Positions 9,212 to 18,357 of a stretch of 64,000 nt of DNA are shown in pieces. Every line of letters begins with the position of its first letter. Position 1 is the first letter of the stretch. The position numbers and the translations under genes are program-made. Source of the DNA: an uncultured Caldilineaceae bacterium (GTDB lineage: Bacteria; Chloroflexota; Anaerolineae; Caldilineales; Caldilineaceae); NCBI GenBank assembly GCA_951813625.1, contig CATOTS010000004.1, positions 186,001-250,000 of the forward strand. The letters are read 5' to 3'. The notes under the pieces were generated by a model that was not told the DNA's origin, ran no database searches, and was given only the letters and a program-made list of their open reading frames with translations.

Positions 9212-9281
9212 GGCTGATCTCCTTGCCCTGTTGCGGGCGCGTCGTGCTGCGCGCAATTATACCCGATCCGAATGGGCGGTT

Positions 9282-10052
9282 TCAATCCTTCCACTGGCGG
9301 TCCATGATCGAGTAGCCGCCGTCTACTATGAGCATTGTGCCGGTGACGAATTCGGCGGCGTCGGAGGCGAGGAAGATGGCGCCGCCGGCGAGGTCGTCGG
9401 CTGTGCCGAGCCTCCGAGCGGGCGTTTTGTGGCGGATTTCCTCTCCCAGCGGCCCGTCGAGCAGGTCGCGGTTGATGTCGGTCTTGTGCCAGCCGGGCAG
9501 GAGGGCGTTGACCTGGATGTTGTGGACGGCAAGCTCGACTGCGAGCCCGCGGGTGAGGCCGAGGAGGCCGGCTTTGGCGGCGGCGTAGTTGGTGACGTTG
9601 GGGGGCCCCAAGATGGAGTACATGGAGCCGATGTTGATGATTTTGCCGCCGTTGCCGGCGTTTACCATGGCTTTGGACGCGGCCTTGGCGCAGTAGAAGC
9701 CGCCGTTGAGGTGAGTGTCGATGACGGCGTGCCAGTCGTCGGTTTCCATGTCGAGGATGTCGGTGCGGCGGGCGATGCCGGCGTTGTTGACAAGGATGTC
9801 AAACCTGCCGTGACGTTCGGCGATGCCGGCGATGGCCTGGTCGACCGCTTCTTCGTCGCGCACGTCGAGGGAGATGACTTCGTGGCCGTCGCCGAGCTCC
9901 TGGGCAACGGCGGCGTTCTTTTCCGGGTTGCGGCCGCTGGCGATGACGGTGGCGCCCATTGCCTTGAATCCCAGAGCGATGGAGCGGCCGATGCCGCCGT
10001 TGCCGCCGGTTACAAGTGCGACCCTGCCCTGCAATGAAAAAGAGATCTGCAT
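9282..10052 (-). CDS. SDR-family oxidoreductase (KduD-like)
   Basis: Classical short-chain dehydrogenase/reductase, 256 aa. NAD(P)-binding TGGNGGIG at residues ~16-23, the NNAG motif, catalytic S in INIGSMYS and YxxxK (YAAAK) are all present, with the usual end IVDGGYS. Overall sequence resembles 2-deoxy-D-gluconate 3-dehydrogenase-like enzymes (KduD), but substrate cannot be assigned. AGGAGG lies 7 nt before ATG 10052. It is divergent from the repeat element at 10223 and may be transcribed on its own. Confidence 0.87.
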   Translation of the reverse strand: MQISFSLQGRVALVTGGNGGIGRSIALGFKAMGATVIASGRNPEKNAAVAQELGDGHEVISLDVRDEEAVDQAIAGIAERHGRFDILVNNAGIARRTDILDMETDDWHAVIDTHLNGGFYCAKAASKAMVNAGNGGKIINIGSMYSILGPPNVTNYAAAKAGLLGLTRGLAVELAVHNIQVNALLPGWHKTDINRDLLDGPLGEEIRHKTPARRLGTADDLAGGAIFLASDAAEFVTGTMLIVDGGYSIMDRQWKD

Positions 10053-10481
10053 GCCACTCCTCCTGGGGTTGTGCGTGAAGGTGAAAGGGGGCGCCGGGCG
10101 AATGTGCGGTGGGAATGCGGCGCGTGTGTCGGCAGTCAGCTGGTAATCAAAAGATCCTCCTGACGGCTTGCTGCTATTTTCGGGGAAGGGAAAGAGATAT
10201 GCAAGGCTGGGGATTGGTCGGAGTGCATCCCACTTCCGGGACGGGGATCGTTTGGCGTGGAATTCAAACTGCGTGGGTCAGGGGGTAGGGGTCAGGGGTC
10301 AGAAACTGCAGGGGTCGGCGCCTGTCGGTTGGGCGCGCGAGCGGCTGGCGAGGCGCACATACGGCGCACAGGCGCGCGGCGCGTTGGCGACGCGATGGAA
10401 TCCTGCAGGCACGGTGGCGGGGCGCTGGGCCGCAGGTTGCGCGGGGCTGCATTAGAACCCACACCCGGCGGGTAGTGGGGT

Positions 10482-10543
10482 GTCAGGGGGGCGTTGCGGG
10501 GGGAGTCCCCCCGGCACAAGGGAGGGCCGCAGGCCCGACCGTC
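10482..10543 (+). repeat. Double-hairpin module, copy 1
   Basis: About 60 bp from GTCAGGGGGGCG to GGCCCGACCGTC. Hairpin one is GGGGGG-AGT-CCCCCC; hairpin two is GGGCC-GCA-GGCCC. Four further copies lie at 10759, 41559, 41729 and 54792, always inside the inverted-repeat elements. Confidence 0.8.
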
Positions 10544-10758
10544 AAACTGCGGGGGTCAGGGGGTAGGGGTCAGGGGTCAGGAACTGCAGGGGCGGCGCCT
10601 GTCGGTTGAGCGCGCGAGCGGCAGGCGAGGCGCACATACGGCGCACAGGCGCGCGGCGCGTTGGCGACGCGATGGAATCCTGCAGGCACGGTGGCGGGGC
10701 GCTGGGCCGCAGGTTGCGCGGGGCTGCATTAGAACCCACACCCGGCGGGTAGTGGGGT

Positions 10759-10819
10759 GTCAGGGGGGCGTTGCGGGGGGAGTCCCCCCGCACAAGGGAG
10801 GGCCGCAGGCCCGACCGTC
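10759..10819 (+). repeat. Double-hairpin module, copy 2
   Basis: Nearly identical to the copy at 10482-10543, which has one additional G after the C-run. Followed directly by CAGAACTGCAAATG, a tail shared in part with the copies at 41559 and 54792. Confidence 0.8.
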
Positions 10820-10933
10820 CAGAACTGCAAATGTCAGTTGCCTGGAACTGACGGGGACGGTGGGCGGTGGACCGGCAATGACTTCGCGGCAACCTGAGGC
10901 ATAGGAAGATGTGCCCCGGTTTTGGGACGGCAC

Positions 10934-11313
10934 CCGATTGGTTGGGAGCTAACGCTGAGAGAGAGGAAAGTTTACGAAACGGCGGGCTTCGAGATGGGTG
11001 GATGTCGATTGGCAGGGTTATGTGGCGGAAGCCAGGTAGTACCGATTTCGGGAGAAATCGAAACTTGTATTCAGACTCACAGAGAGGCCGTCTGCGGCGG
11101 CTTTCAATGCAGGAAGGAGTACCTGAATTGCGAGCTTTGGTCTCGCATCCCTGGACGGTGGTGGAACCTGACGGGAGAGCAGTGCATCAAAGAGCAATAC
11201 ATCAGTTTGTGGAGCGGCCGCTGAAACAAAGAGGCCACTAGCGGACAGGCTGCCAGGCCTGGCGCCGCACGTTTTCACTCAAGGAAGAGTGCCGTCCAAA
11301 GGGGGGCGACCAG
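10934..11313. other. Non-coding stretch upstream of the lipoprotein gene
   Basis: No open frame here has protein-like composition. Bases ~10965-11010 (GAAAGTTTACG, GGCGGGCTTCGAGATGGGTGG) resemble ~13089-13135 upstream of the gene at 13193, which suggests the leader of this gene group was duplicated as well. The last bases carry the GGGGGG ribosome-binding stretch of the lipoprotein. Confidence 0.4.
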
Positions 11314-12021
11314 ATGACGAAGCAGATCCTTACGACGCTTGCAGCGATCCTACTGCTGTCGGGCTGTACAGCCGATCCGGCAGCTCTTGCGCTTAACCCC
11401 ACGCCCGTTTCTGAAACTCCTGACCAGCCGTGCGAACCCAACCGGGAAGCGGTATTTGTGGCGTACCACGGCTCCGGCAGCGAAATTGCCATTTACTGCG
11501 GCGAGCACCCGGTGGAAGACAGCTGGCTGCTCAATTGGGCGGAAGAAGCCATCACACGTGATGACAGCGGAGAATTGGCGGAAGCTCTTGGCAAGAACGG
11601 AACATCGATCGAAGTGACGACGTTCTATATGGAACTCTTCCTGGCGGCGGACCGGGCATGCATTGAGAACAGGGGAGAATTGGCGGCACTGATTGAATCC
11701 TATGCCGGAGAGTTCAAGAGTCGTCCAAATGTCGACTTTCCGCTGCTATCGGCTGCCTATCTGCTTTCGTCAGAAATTGTGGTACCGGGTCGTCACAACG
11801 GTTCGGCGCTGCAGGAATCACTTTCCGAATCGCTCCGAGTGGACTGCAGCGACAAGGTGTCCTCATTCTCGGACATCCCGGACCCGCCCCCGCTGTGCAT
11901 CACGCACTCTTCTGGTGGAGAAAGCCTATGTTTCAATGAGGGGTCCAATGTGAGTTTGGGCCCGACGTTTGGGCAGTGGAGCTCCGAATCGTTTCCAGCT
12001 GCCTGGGCAGAATCGAGTTAG
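11314..12021 (+). CDS. Predicted lipoprotein of unknown function
   Basis: 235 aa with a clear lipoprotein signal: MTKQ, a hydrophobic core, lipobox LSGC at residues ~15-18. The mature part is acidic and proline-poor except for a short linker, with four or more cysteines (EPNRE, YCGEHP, DRACIENRG, RVDCSDK, LCITHSS, LCFNEG) that could pair outside the membrane. I do not recognise a domain. ATG 11314 follows GGGGGG at 7 nt. Base composition is lower in GC than the flanking core genes, as in the two membrane protein genes downstream, so the three may have arrived together. Confidence 0.65.
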   Translation: MTKQILTTLAAILLLSGCTADPAALALNPTPVSETPDQPCEPNREAVFVAYHGSGSEIAIYCGEHPVEDSWLLNWAEEAITRDDSGELAEALGKNGTSIEVTTFYMELFLAADRACIENRGELAALIESYAGEFKSRPNVDFPLLSAAYLLSSEIVVPGRHNGSALQESLSESLRVDCSDKVSSFSDIPDPPPLCITHSSGGESLCFNEGSNVSLGPTFGQWSSESFPAAWAESS

Positions 12022-12167
12022 AGGTTATGGGCGTCGCGCTGGCGGAAGGTTACGAACTTCGAACGCTGGCATAAAGGCAAAGCCGATTTGCCGGCGGGTT
12101 CGAGAGCGGCGCGGCGCCTATAACCGAGTCGATTGCGATTTCTGTCCGCACGACTGGAGCGTAGAAA

Positions 12168-13025
12168 GTGCATTACTTCAGGCCGATCAATGAAGTGGAG
12201 CCAGGTCTTGCAGCGGTTCTGCGGGGCATCATGTGGCTCCTGTTTGTTGCGCTACTGCTGGGCATCTACGGCGACTGGCTGCTGCAGATTATCGACCCGC
12301 CGATGACAGGGTTGGCGGGCAGGGTCATCACAGTTGTGACTCCTTTTGTGTACCTATTTCTCCTGGCGCCGGTTCTATTGTCCTATGGGGGTCAGATTTC
12401 GTTTCTTGCGTTCTGGTGTGTGGGTCTTGTGACCTGTACATGGCTCTGGCTGGTCTCTCAGAGTGGGTGGATGGCGAGGGCGATATCGCTCATGCCGCTG
12501 GGACTGCTCCTGATAGCTCCAATCGCAGTGACAAGAATGTATGAGCACGCGCCGCTGCCTTCTCTCGGGCTTGGGCCGGGCGAGGAAGTGATCTGGGTTT
12601 CGCGGCCGCGGGGGAGGCTGGGTCTCGCCATCAGACGCGCCCGATACGAGCTTGACACATATCATTATGATGATGAGTACAACCTACATGGCTGGAGTGA
12701 AGGCGGGCGGCTCTTTTACAGCTCCTTTGGGCCGTTTGGCCGGAGAACCCTGTGGGTGTACGACCCGGCGGCCGGCGACAAAGCACGGCGGACCGGCTCG
12801 CTGCCGGACGGGTTTGCGCCGGCGACGGATGTCAGCCAGGTCGATTTGCGACATCCCGGCAGTCGATTGAGGCCAAGACAACCGATGGGACAAGGCAAGA
12901 CCTCCTGGAATCCGCGAGCGATTGAGCAGTCCACGTCGGCGGACGGAACGATGCGGGCGCTCGTCATCAATGACGCTTCCGTGCTACATTACGAGGTAGT
13001 CGTTGTTCGGCGAATCAATCCGTGA
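12168..13025 (+). CDS. Membrane protein of unknown family, paralog 1
   Basis: 285 aa. The N-terminal half holds about four transmembrane helices (LLFVALLLGIYGDWLL, VVTPFVYLFLLAPVLL, FLAFWCVGLVTCTWLWLV, ISLMPLGLLLIAPIAV). The C-terminal ~150 residues are soluble, with a conserved-looking pattern (IRRARYELD, HGWSEGGRLFYSS, SADGTMRALVINDASVLHYEVVVVRR). The product at 13193 repeats the same plan and motifs, so they are tandem paralogs. I cannot name the family. The soluble half resembles a sensor or surface-binding module more than an enzyme; no catalytic motif is visible. Confidence 0.7.
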   Translation: MHYFRPINEVEPGLAAVLRGIMWLLFVALLLGIYGDWLLQIIDPPMTGLAGRVITVVTPFVYLFLLAPVLLSYGGQISFLAFWCVGLVTCTWLWLVSQSGWMARAISLMPLGLLLIAPIAVTRMYEHAPLPSLGLGPGEEVIWVSRPRGRLGLAIRRARYELDTYHYDDEYNLHGWSEGGRLFYSSFGPFGRRTLWVYDPAAGDKARRTGSLPDGFAPATDVSQVDLRHPGSRLRPRQPMGQGKTSWNPRAIEQSTSADGTMRALVINDASVLHYEVVVVRRINP

Positions 13026-13192
13026 TCGACCCCGTACTATAGAAGAGGACGGCCGGCTTGGCGTTGCGCTCTTTTTTGACAGCACGGGAAAGTTACTGGT
13101 GGGTGCAAAGGAAGGCGGGCTTCGGCTGGATGGATGCTTCGCGAGGTTGATGTCCCGGATGGGTCTGCCAAGTCTGACGGGAGGGAAGGAAG

Positions 13193-14038
13193 ATGGAGCG
13201 CTTCAAACGGCCCAGACGGAACAGGGCGGGCCAGTCAACCACTCTTGTGGTCATTATGTGGGTCCTCTTCTTGCCTCTGATTCTGGGCGTCTATGGCGAC
13301 TGGGTTTTGCAGAACTATGTGGAGACGATGCCGTTTTGGATGGAGAGAGTCCTTTCCCTGCTGGGTCCGCTGCTGGCCGTTTTCTTCCTTATTCCGACAC
13401 TGGTCTTCTTTGCAGGTCAGACTTCCTTTCTGGTCTTTTGGGGTGTTGGGCTGGTGCTTTGCGCCTTGCTCTGGGTTTTCGCGCAGCGGGGCCGGGCGGC
13501 GCGAGCAGTTTCGGCTGTGCCTTTGTGTCTGATTGTAGTCGCGCCGCTGGCAGTCCCGGCCATGTATGGCCGTTACAATACGCTGGAGGTCTTCGAGGCG
13601 CCGCCGGGGAATGAGGTCGATTGGCTTACGCAGCCGCGGAGCTTTTTGGAAGGCGCGATCCGACGCGCTCAATATGAGTTGGACGATTTCTATGGTCGCT
13701 GTCAATACAGGCTGCTCGGCTGGAGCGGGGAAAGCGTGCTCTACTATTCTACAGAGGACGCGCCTTGGGGATCATGCAATGGCGGTGATTATTGGATGTA
13801 TGATGCGGCGGGCGGGGGTGGGCCGGTTCGGATCGATGGACCGCCTGGCGCCTTTGTATCTTCGACGGAGGTCAGTCCGGGGCCGGAGCATCCGAGCGGT
13901 GACACGAGCATAACCGGATGGAGAGGGCGGCTGGTCGAGGAGTCGGTTGCCCCGGACGGGTCAATGAGGGCGGCGGTGATCCAGGACTGGTCGCCGCTTC
14001 ATTTTGAGGTGGTCGTGCTGCGGCGGGCTGAACAGTGA
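13193..14038 (+). CDS. Membrane protein of unknown family, paralog 2
   Basis: 281 aa, same architecture as the gene at 12168: a basic N-terminus, about four transmembrane helices (MWVLFLPLILGVYGDWVL onward) and a soluble C-terminal domain. Shared landmarks with paralog 1 are LGVYGDW/LGIYGDW, GQTSFLVFW/GQISFLAFW, IRRAQYELD/IRRARYELD, LGWSGES/HGWSEGG, and PDGSMRAAVIQDWSPLHFEVVVLRR near the end. ATG 13193 follows AGGGAAGGAAG. The 168 bp before it hold no gene but resemble the DNA upstream of 11314. Function unknown. Confidence 0.72.
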   Translation: MERFKRPRRNRAGQSTTLVVIMWVLFLPLILGVYGDWVLQNYVETMPFWMERVLSLLGPLLAVFFLIPTLVFFAGQTSFLVFWGVGLVLCALLWVFAQRGRAARAVSAVPLCLIVVAPLAVPAMYGRYNTLEVFEAPPGNEVDWLTQPRSFLEGAIRRAQYELDDFYGRCQYRLLGWSGESVLYYSTEDAPWGSCNGGDYWMYDAAGGGGPVRIDGPPGAFVSSTEVSPGPEHPSGDTSITGWRGRLVEESVAPDGSMRAAVIQDWSPLHFEVVVLRRAEQ

Positions 14039-14187
14039 CTGATTCGGAGAATATTTTGGGTCGTATTGAGAATGCTCAGCGATTTCAGCTTGAACAGGAA
14101 TTGACAAGGCACTCTTTGCGTGATATTCTCGCTTCAATTAGGATCTTGCAGAGGGAAACCGCTTCCAAACCAGGATGATTTGACAGC

Positions 14188-14418
14188 GTGAGCGATCAAA
14201 GACCTGACGAAGTCATGACGATTGCCGATCTGATTTGCAGCGAGGACGAGTCGCTGTTGCCGATCAGCCTTTTGGATGGGCCGAGCGCGGCGGAGATCCT
14301 GTTGTCGAGCAACCTGCGCTATGAGTGGCGCGGGTTTTCTTTTGGCAACTTCTGGTTTGGCTATTATTTTGGCGTGAACCAACCGTCTCCGCTGGTTGAG
14401 GAGCGTTGGGCTGTGTAA
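14188..14418 (+). CDS. Small hypothetical protein
   Basis: A 76-aa frame (GTG 14188; ATG 14215 is an alternative) with protein-like composition: acidic N-terminus, then FSFGNFWFGYYFGVNQ. It has no recognisable domain. Its stop is followed 26 bp later by a strong intrinsic terminator, which shows that something upstream on this strand is transcribed. The antisense frame at 14134-14439 is less plausible. The 150 bp between 14038 and 14188 hold no other gene. Confidence 0.35.
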   Translation: MSDQRPDEVMTIADLICSEDESLLPISLLDGPSAAEILLSSNLRYEWRGFSFGNFWFGYYFGVNQPSPLVEERWAV

Positions 14419-14443
14419 GAGCAGCTGACGTAAAGACACTCAA

Positions 14444-14473
14444 AGCGTGGAGACGAACTCCACGCTTTTTTTG
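14444..14473 (+). terminator. Rho-independent terminator
   Basis: A perfect 9-bp stem (AGCGTGGAG / CTCCACGCT), 5-nt loop ACGAA, followed by seven T. It closes the lower-GC island and isolates it from the aromatic operon that begins at 14605. Confidence 0.85.
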
Positions 14474-14604
14474 TTGGCATTCGGGCGGGCAAAGGGACAA
14501 GGTCTGCCTGCGGCTGTCGGGTGAGGGAGTGTGGATGTGGGGGCAAGTTCGCAGCGTTAGCAGCGCCCATGGGCGAGTCCCCGGGGCGAGAGTTGGGGGG
14601 AGCC

Positions 14605-15039
14605 GTGATCTGTCGAGGGATACGGGGTGCGACGACGGTTGAAGAGGACACGCCTGCTGCTATCTTGCGGGGCACGCGTGAACTCCTGGCGCTGATGATA
14701 CGTCTTAACGGGATAGAGTCGGCTGATGTGTGCAGCGCCATTTTTACGACGACGCGTGATATTGTGAGCCAGTATCCGGCGCTGGCGGCGCGCCAGCTGG
14801 GGTGGATGGACGTGCCGCTGCTTTGCGGGCACGAGATGGAGGTGCCCAATAGCGTGCCGATGTGTGTGCGGATCATGGTCCACTGGAACACCGACAGGTC
14901 GCAGAAAGAGATACACCATGTCTATCTGAAGGAGGCCCAGAGCCTGCGTCCCGACCAGAGCCTGGCATCAGAGATCGATATGGACGAGCTCAACCGCTGG
15001 ATTGAAAAGCAGCTGGCCAACTTATCTGAGGGCGTCTGA
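14605..15039 (+). CDS. aroH: Chorismate mutase, AroH type
   Basis: Converts chorismate to prephenate at the head of the Phe/Tyr branch. It is the trimeric AroH class (as in Bacillus), not Aro[10 protein letters not shown] at the start gives the first active-site Arg, HEMEVP the Glu, and [10 protein letters not shown] the second Arg. The end ([11 protein letters not shown]) matches the family. Start GTG 14605 is preferred because GGGGAG lies 5 nt upstream and family homology begins at once; the frame is open further up (ATG 14569). The resulting 144 aa is slightly long for AroH. It leads a plus-strand run of nine aromatic genes. Confidence 0.88.
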   Translation: MICRGIRGATTVEEDTPAAILRGTRELLALMIRLNGIESADVCSAIFTTTRDIVSQYPALAARQLGWMDVPLLCGHEMEVPNSVPMCVRIMVHWNTDRSQKEIHHVYLKEAQSLRPDQSLASEIDMDELNRWIEKQLANLSEGV

Positions 15040-15113
15040 GCGGCGGCACGGAAAGCGGTGATGGGCTGAGTGGGATGGTGGGTATACGCAGAAAGCAAGA
15101 TTGGAGCAGTCCA

Positions 15114-15971
15114 ATGAGAGTTGTCGCATTTCAGGGAGAGAACGGCGCCTACTCCGAGGAGGCGATCCGCCAGGAGTACGGGGTCGAAGTAGAGACGTTG
15201 CCCTGCCGGACGTTTGAGGACATTTTTGCGGCGCTTGACGAGGAGCGGGCCACAGCCGGGGCGGTGCCGGTGGAGAACTCGCTGGCGGGCAGCATAAACA
15301 AGGCGTACGACCTGCTGCTCGACCACGACTTTCGCGTGCAAGGGGAGATTCTGCTGCGCGTGCAGCACAACCTGTTGACGCTTCCGGGCAACGGGGAGAA
15401 GATCGAGCAGGTGCGCAGCCATCCGCAGGCGCTGGCGCAGTGCGAAGGGTTTCTGAACCGCCAAGGATACGAGGCGATTCCCTGGTACGACACAGCGGGC
15501 AGCGCCAAGGAGCTGGCTGAGAAGCCGGAGCCGAACGTGGGCGTGATTGCAAGCGAACTGGCCGGCGAGATCTACGGGCTTGAGGTTGTTCAAAGCGGCG
15601 TCGAGGATTTGCACTACAACTTTACGCGTTTCTTCATCGTCGGCCAGGGGGACGCGGAACCCACGCCAAACGCCAAGACTTCGCTCGTCTTTGCCACGCC
15701 GCACAGACCCGGGGCGCTCTACTCCTGTCTCGGGGAGTTCGCCGAGCGCGACATTAACCTGGCGAAGTTGGAGAGCCGCCCGCGCCGCAACCGCCCGTGG
15801 GAATATGTCTTTTACCTGGATTTCATGGGCCACTGGCAGGAGCCGGATTGCAGCGCCGCGGTTCTCGGGCTGCTGAATCGCGCGGCGTTTGTCAAGATGC
15901 TGGGCAGCTATCCGGCGGCGGCGCAGCCGACCCAGGAACAGTATGCGCAGGAGGCGAACCTGCAGATTTAG
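15114..15971 (+). CDS. pheA: Prephenate dehydratase
   Basis: Dehydrates and decarboxylates prephenate to phenylpyruvate. 285 aa, monofunctional. The catalytic domain starts [13 protein letters not shown], with ENSLAGSI in the first half and [10 protein letters not shown] at its end; the allosteric ACT domain follows ([22 protein letters not shown], then the ESRP motif that binds Phe), so feedback inhibition by phenylalanine is expected. Start ATG 15114 matches the family N-terminus and has GGAG upstream; the frame extends back to 15075 without homology. Chorismate mutase is supplied by the separate aroH gene upstream. Confidence 0.95.
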   Translation: MRVVAFQGENGAYSEEAIRQEYGVEVETLPCRTFEDIFAALDEERATAGAVPVENSLAGSINKAYDLLLDHDFRVQGEILLRVQHNLLTLPGNGEKIEQVRSHPQALAQCEGFLNRQGYEAIPWYDTAGSAKELAEKPEPNVGVIASELAGEIYGLEVVQSGVEDLHYNFTRFFIVGQGDAEPTPNAKTSLVFATPHRPGALYSCLGEFAERDINLAKLESRPRRNRPWEYVFYLDFMGHWQEPDCSAAVLGLLNRAAFVKMLGSYPAAAQPTQEQYAQEANLQI

Positions 15972-16086
15972 GCTTGATGCTGCGCTGGTTCGGGGTACCG
16001 GGAACAGAAACAGACGGCCCCTGAACTTTCAAGAGAAATTCGCTCACACTTCGCTCAACTCAAGGACAATCGATCAGGAGAATGAG

Positions 16087-17163
16087 ATGGTCGTCGTAAT
16101 GAAATCAAACGCCACCGCCGTTGAAATTGAGAATGTCATCCAGCGCGCCGAGGCGCTCGGCGCGCAGACACAGCCGATCTATGGCCTGGATCATACAGTT
16201 ATCGCCCTGATTGGCGATCTGACCCAGGTCCGCCGGGAGACGTTTGACGCGATGGGGGGCGTTTTGAAGACCGTCCGCATCCAGGACCCTTACAAGCTGG
16301 CGAGCCGGGAGACCCATCCCGAGGGCACGGTTATCGAAGTGGGCGGGCTCCGTTTTGGCGGAGACGAGGTCGTTGTCATGGCCGGGCCCTGCAGCGTCGA
16401 GAGCCGTGCGCAGATAATCGAGACGGCGATGGCGGTGAAGGAGGCGGGCGCGAGCGTGCTGCGCGGCGGCGCGTTCAAGCCGCGGACCAGTCCATACAGC
16501 TTTCAGGGCCTGGGTGAAGAGGGACTGAAGTATCTGGCCGAGGCGAGAGAGATCACCGGATTGCCGGTGATTTCGGAAGTGATGACGATTGAGACGATCG
16601 ACATGGTGGCCGAATACGTCGATATTTTGCAGATCGGTGCGCGCAACATGCAGAACTATGGTTTGCTGCAGGCGGTTGGGAAGGTGCAGCGGCCGGTCAT
16701 GCTCAAGCGGGGGATCAGCGGCGAGATAAACGAGCTTCTGATGTGCGCCGAGTACATATTGAGCAACGGTAACATGGAGGTGATGTTGTGCGAGCGCGGC
16801 ATTCGCACCTACGAGACGGCAACGCGCAACACATTCGATCTGAATGCCATTCCGGTATTGAAGCGGGCCTCGCATCTGCCGGTCGTCGCCGATCCTGCGC
16901 ATGGGACCGGGGACTGGGAGCTGGTCCCGCCGATGTCGCTGGCGGCGGTGGTCGCGGGCGCGGATGCGCTGATTCTCGAGGTGCATCCCGATCCTGAAGC
17001 GGCCATGAGCGACGGCGATCAGAGCCTGAAGCCGGAACGGTTCGTCGAGTTGATGGGCGGGCTGCGAAAGGTCGCCGAGGCGGTTGGGCGGACAATAGCG
17101 GCGCCGGCGGGCGAGGAGGAGTTGCCTGTCGAAGCCGATGAGAGGCGCGCAGTCCTGGCCTGA
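16087..17163 (+). CDS. aroF: 3-deoxy-7-phosphoheptulonate synthase (DAHP synthase), copy 1
   Basis: First shikimate step: condenses PEP with erythrose 4-phosphate. 358 aa, type I-beta with an N-terminal ferredoxin-like (ACT-like) domain (~1-70) and the TIM-barrel core ([70 protein letters not shown]). Compared with the Thermotoga enzyme, the loop that binds tyrosine reads TQPIYG where copy 2 and Thermotoga have H-x-S, so feedback may differ. A 20-residue tail follows the usual end. ATG 16087 has AGGAG at 6 nt. Copy 2 follows 101 bp downstream. Confidence 0.94.
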   Translation: MVVVMKSNATAVEIENVIQRAEALGAQTQPIYGLDHTVIALIGDLTQVRRETFDAMGGVLKTVRIQDPYKLASRETHPEGTVIEVGGLRFGGDEVVVMAGPCSVESRAQIIETAMAVKEAGASVLRGGAFKPRTSPYSFQGLGEEGLKYLAEAREITGLPVISEVMTIETIDMVAEYVDILQIGARNMQNYGLLQAVGKVQRPVMLKRGISGEINELLMCAEYILSNGNMEVMLCERGIRTYETATRNTFDLNAIPVLKRASHLPVVADPAHGTGDWELVPPMSLAAVVAGADALILEVHPDPEAAMSDGDQSLKPERFVELMGGLRKVAEAVGRTIAAPAGEEELPVEADERRAVLA

Positions 17164-17164
17164 C

Positions 17165-17201
17165 AAAGCGTACAGTAAGGAGGGGAAGGCGGTTACGCTT
17201 T
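17165..17201 (+). other. Stem-loop between the two DAHP synthase genes
   Basis: An 8-bp perfect inverted repeat (AAAGCGTA / TACGCTTT) encloses a 21-nt purine-rich loop that contains AAGGAGGGG. There is no T-run after it, so it is not a standard terminator; it could protect or process the transcript. Evidence is only the symmetry. Confidence 0.35.
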
Positions 17202-17264
17202 CCTGCCGAATTCATCCTACATTGATATTTCAACCGCACAATTGTATCAGGAAAGGATCTATCA

Positions 17265-18281
17265 ATGATTGTCGTAATGAAGCAGCACGCAGCGCCGGAA
17301 GAGGTGGAAGGGGTCGTCAAGCGCGTCGAGGAACTTGGCTATAAGGTGCATCTCAGCCGGGGTGAGGCGCGCACAGTCGTTGGTATCATAGGCGCCGACG
17401 ACTATCTGATCCAGCAGGATACGTTTGATGTGCTGGATGGCGTGGAGAAGACGGTGCGCATCATGCAGCCCTACAAGTATGCGAGCCGTGACTTCGTTCC
17501 GTCGTCGACAGCGATTCCGGTCAACGGCATCAGCATCGGCGGCGAGAGGATCGTCGTGATGGCGGGGCCCTGCAGCGTCGAGAGCCGCGAGCAGATTCTG
17601 GAGACTGCCCATGCGGTCAAAGAGGCGGGCGGTTCGGTGCTGCGCGGGGGCGCGTTCAAGCCGCGCAGCAGCCCCTACAGTTTCCAGGGTCTGGGTGAAG
17701 AGGGGCTCAAGTATCTGGCCGAGGCACGCGAGCAGACCGGTCTGCCGGTGATCACCGAGGTGATGAGTTCTGAGGACATCGAGCTGGTTGGTGACTACAC
17801 GGACATTTTCCAGATTGGGGCGCGCAACAACCAGAATTACCCGCTTCTGAAGGCGGTCGGCAAGACGAACAAGCCGGTCTTTCTTAAGCGGGGGATCAGC
17901 GGCACGATCCAGGAGCTGCTGATGGGGGCCGAGTACATATTGAGCAACGGCAACATGCAGGTGATGGTCTGCGAGCGGGGCATCCGCACGTACGAGACTG
18001 CCACGCGCAACACGTTCGACATCAACGCGATTCCGGTGTTGAAGCAGTTGACGCATTTGCCGGTTGTGGCCGACCCCGCGCACGGAACAGGACAGTGGGA
18101 GTACGTGAGCCCGATTGCCAAGGCCTCGGTGGCTGCCGGCGCCGATGCCCTGATGATCGAAGTGCATCCCAACCCGTCGAAGGCCTGGAGCGACGGCGCG
18201 CAGAGTCTTACCTTTCAGCGATTCGGAAACTTGATGAAGGAGTTGCGCACAGTTGCGGTTGCGATTGGGAGAGATATTTGA
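17265..18281 (+). CDS. aroF: 3-deoxy-7-phosphoheptulonate synthase (DAHP synthase), copy 2
   Basis: Second type I-beta DAHP synthase, 338 aa, a tandem paralog of the gene at 16087 with the same core motifs ([50 protein letters not shown]). The N-terminal ACT-like domain keeps the [16 protein letters not shown] stretch, close to the tyrosine-binding region of the Thermotoga maritima enzyme, so this copy is the likelier feedback-inhibited form. AGGAAAGG precedes ATG 17265. Confidence 0.95.
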   Translation: MIVVMKQHAAPEEVEGVVKRVEELGYKVHLSRGEARTVVGIIGADDYLIQQDTFDVLDGVEKTVRIMQPYKYASRDFVPSSTAIPVNGISIGGERIVVMAGPCSVESREQILETAHAVKEAGGSVLRGGAFKPRSSPYSFQGLGEEGLKYLAEAREQTGLPVITEVMSSEDIELVGDYTDIFQIGARNNQNYPLLKAVGKTNKPVFLKRGISGTIQELLMGAEYILSNGNMQVMVCERGIRTYETATRNTFDINAIPVLKQLTHLPVVADPAHGTGQWEYVSPIAKASVAAGADALMIEVHPNPSKAWSDGAQSLTFQRFGNLMKELRTVAVAIGRDI

Positions 18282-18357
18282 GTGGCAGTTTCCCGTTCTC
18301 GGTTTTCCGCCGCCCAATTGCAGTGGCTGCGGAGTCTCGTAAACGCAGAAACGGACT

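Larger units (their letters stand above)
10266..10819. repeat. Two ~277-bp tandem units inside element C
   Basis: Unit 1 is 10266-10543 and unit 2 is 10544-10819. They differ by only a few substitutions and 1-bp indels, so the duplication is recent. Each contains GTCAGGGGGTAGGGGTCAGG at its left and the double-hairpin module at its right. Confidence 0.85.
10223..10933. mobile_element. Terminal-inverted-repeat element, copy C (~711 bp, no transposase gene)
   Basis: Non-coding block bounded by imperfect inverted repeats: left end GTGCATCCCACTTCCGGG at 10223, right end inverted at 10911-10933 (CCCCGGTTTTGGGACGGCAC). The same ends bound 41289-41904 and 54608-54977. Inside are two tandem units of ~277 bp, each with one copy of a double-hairpin module. 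Flanks show a candidate target duplication: GATTGGTCGGA before the left end and GATTGGTTGGGA two bases after the right end. No open frame here is convincing as a gene; any mobility would need a transposase acting in trans. Confidence 0.6.

Noticed and set aside
10266-10819. CRISPR array
   Set aside because: Two ~277-bp tandem units, with no short repeats or unique spacers and no cas genes. The 14-bp units at 52244 have no spacers either.
10909-11241. Overlapping 100-110-codon frames on plus
   Set aside because: They begin inside the right end of element C, are in competing frames and lack protein-like features.
15889-16086. N-terminal extension of the first DAHP synthase
   Set aside because: The frame is open, but overlaps pheA and reads as Arg-rich noise; ATG 16087 has a ribosome-binding site and matches the family start.
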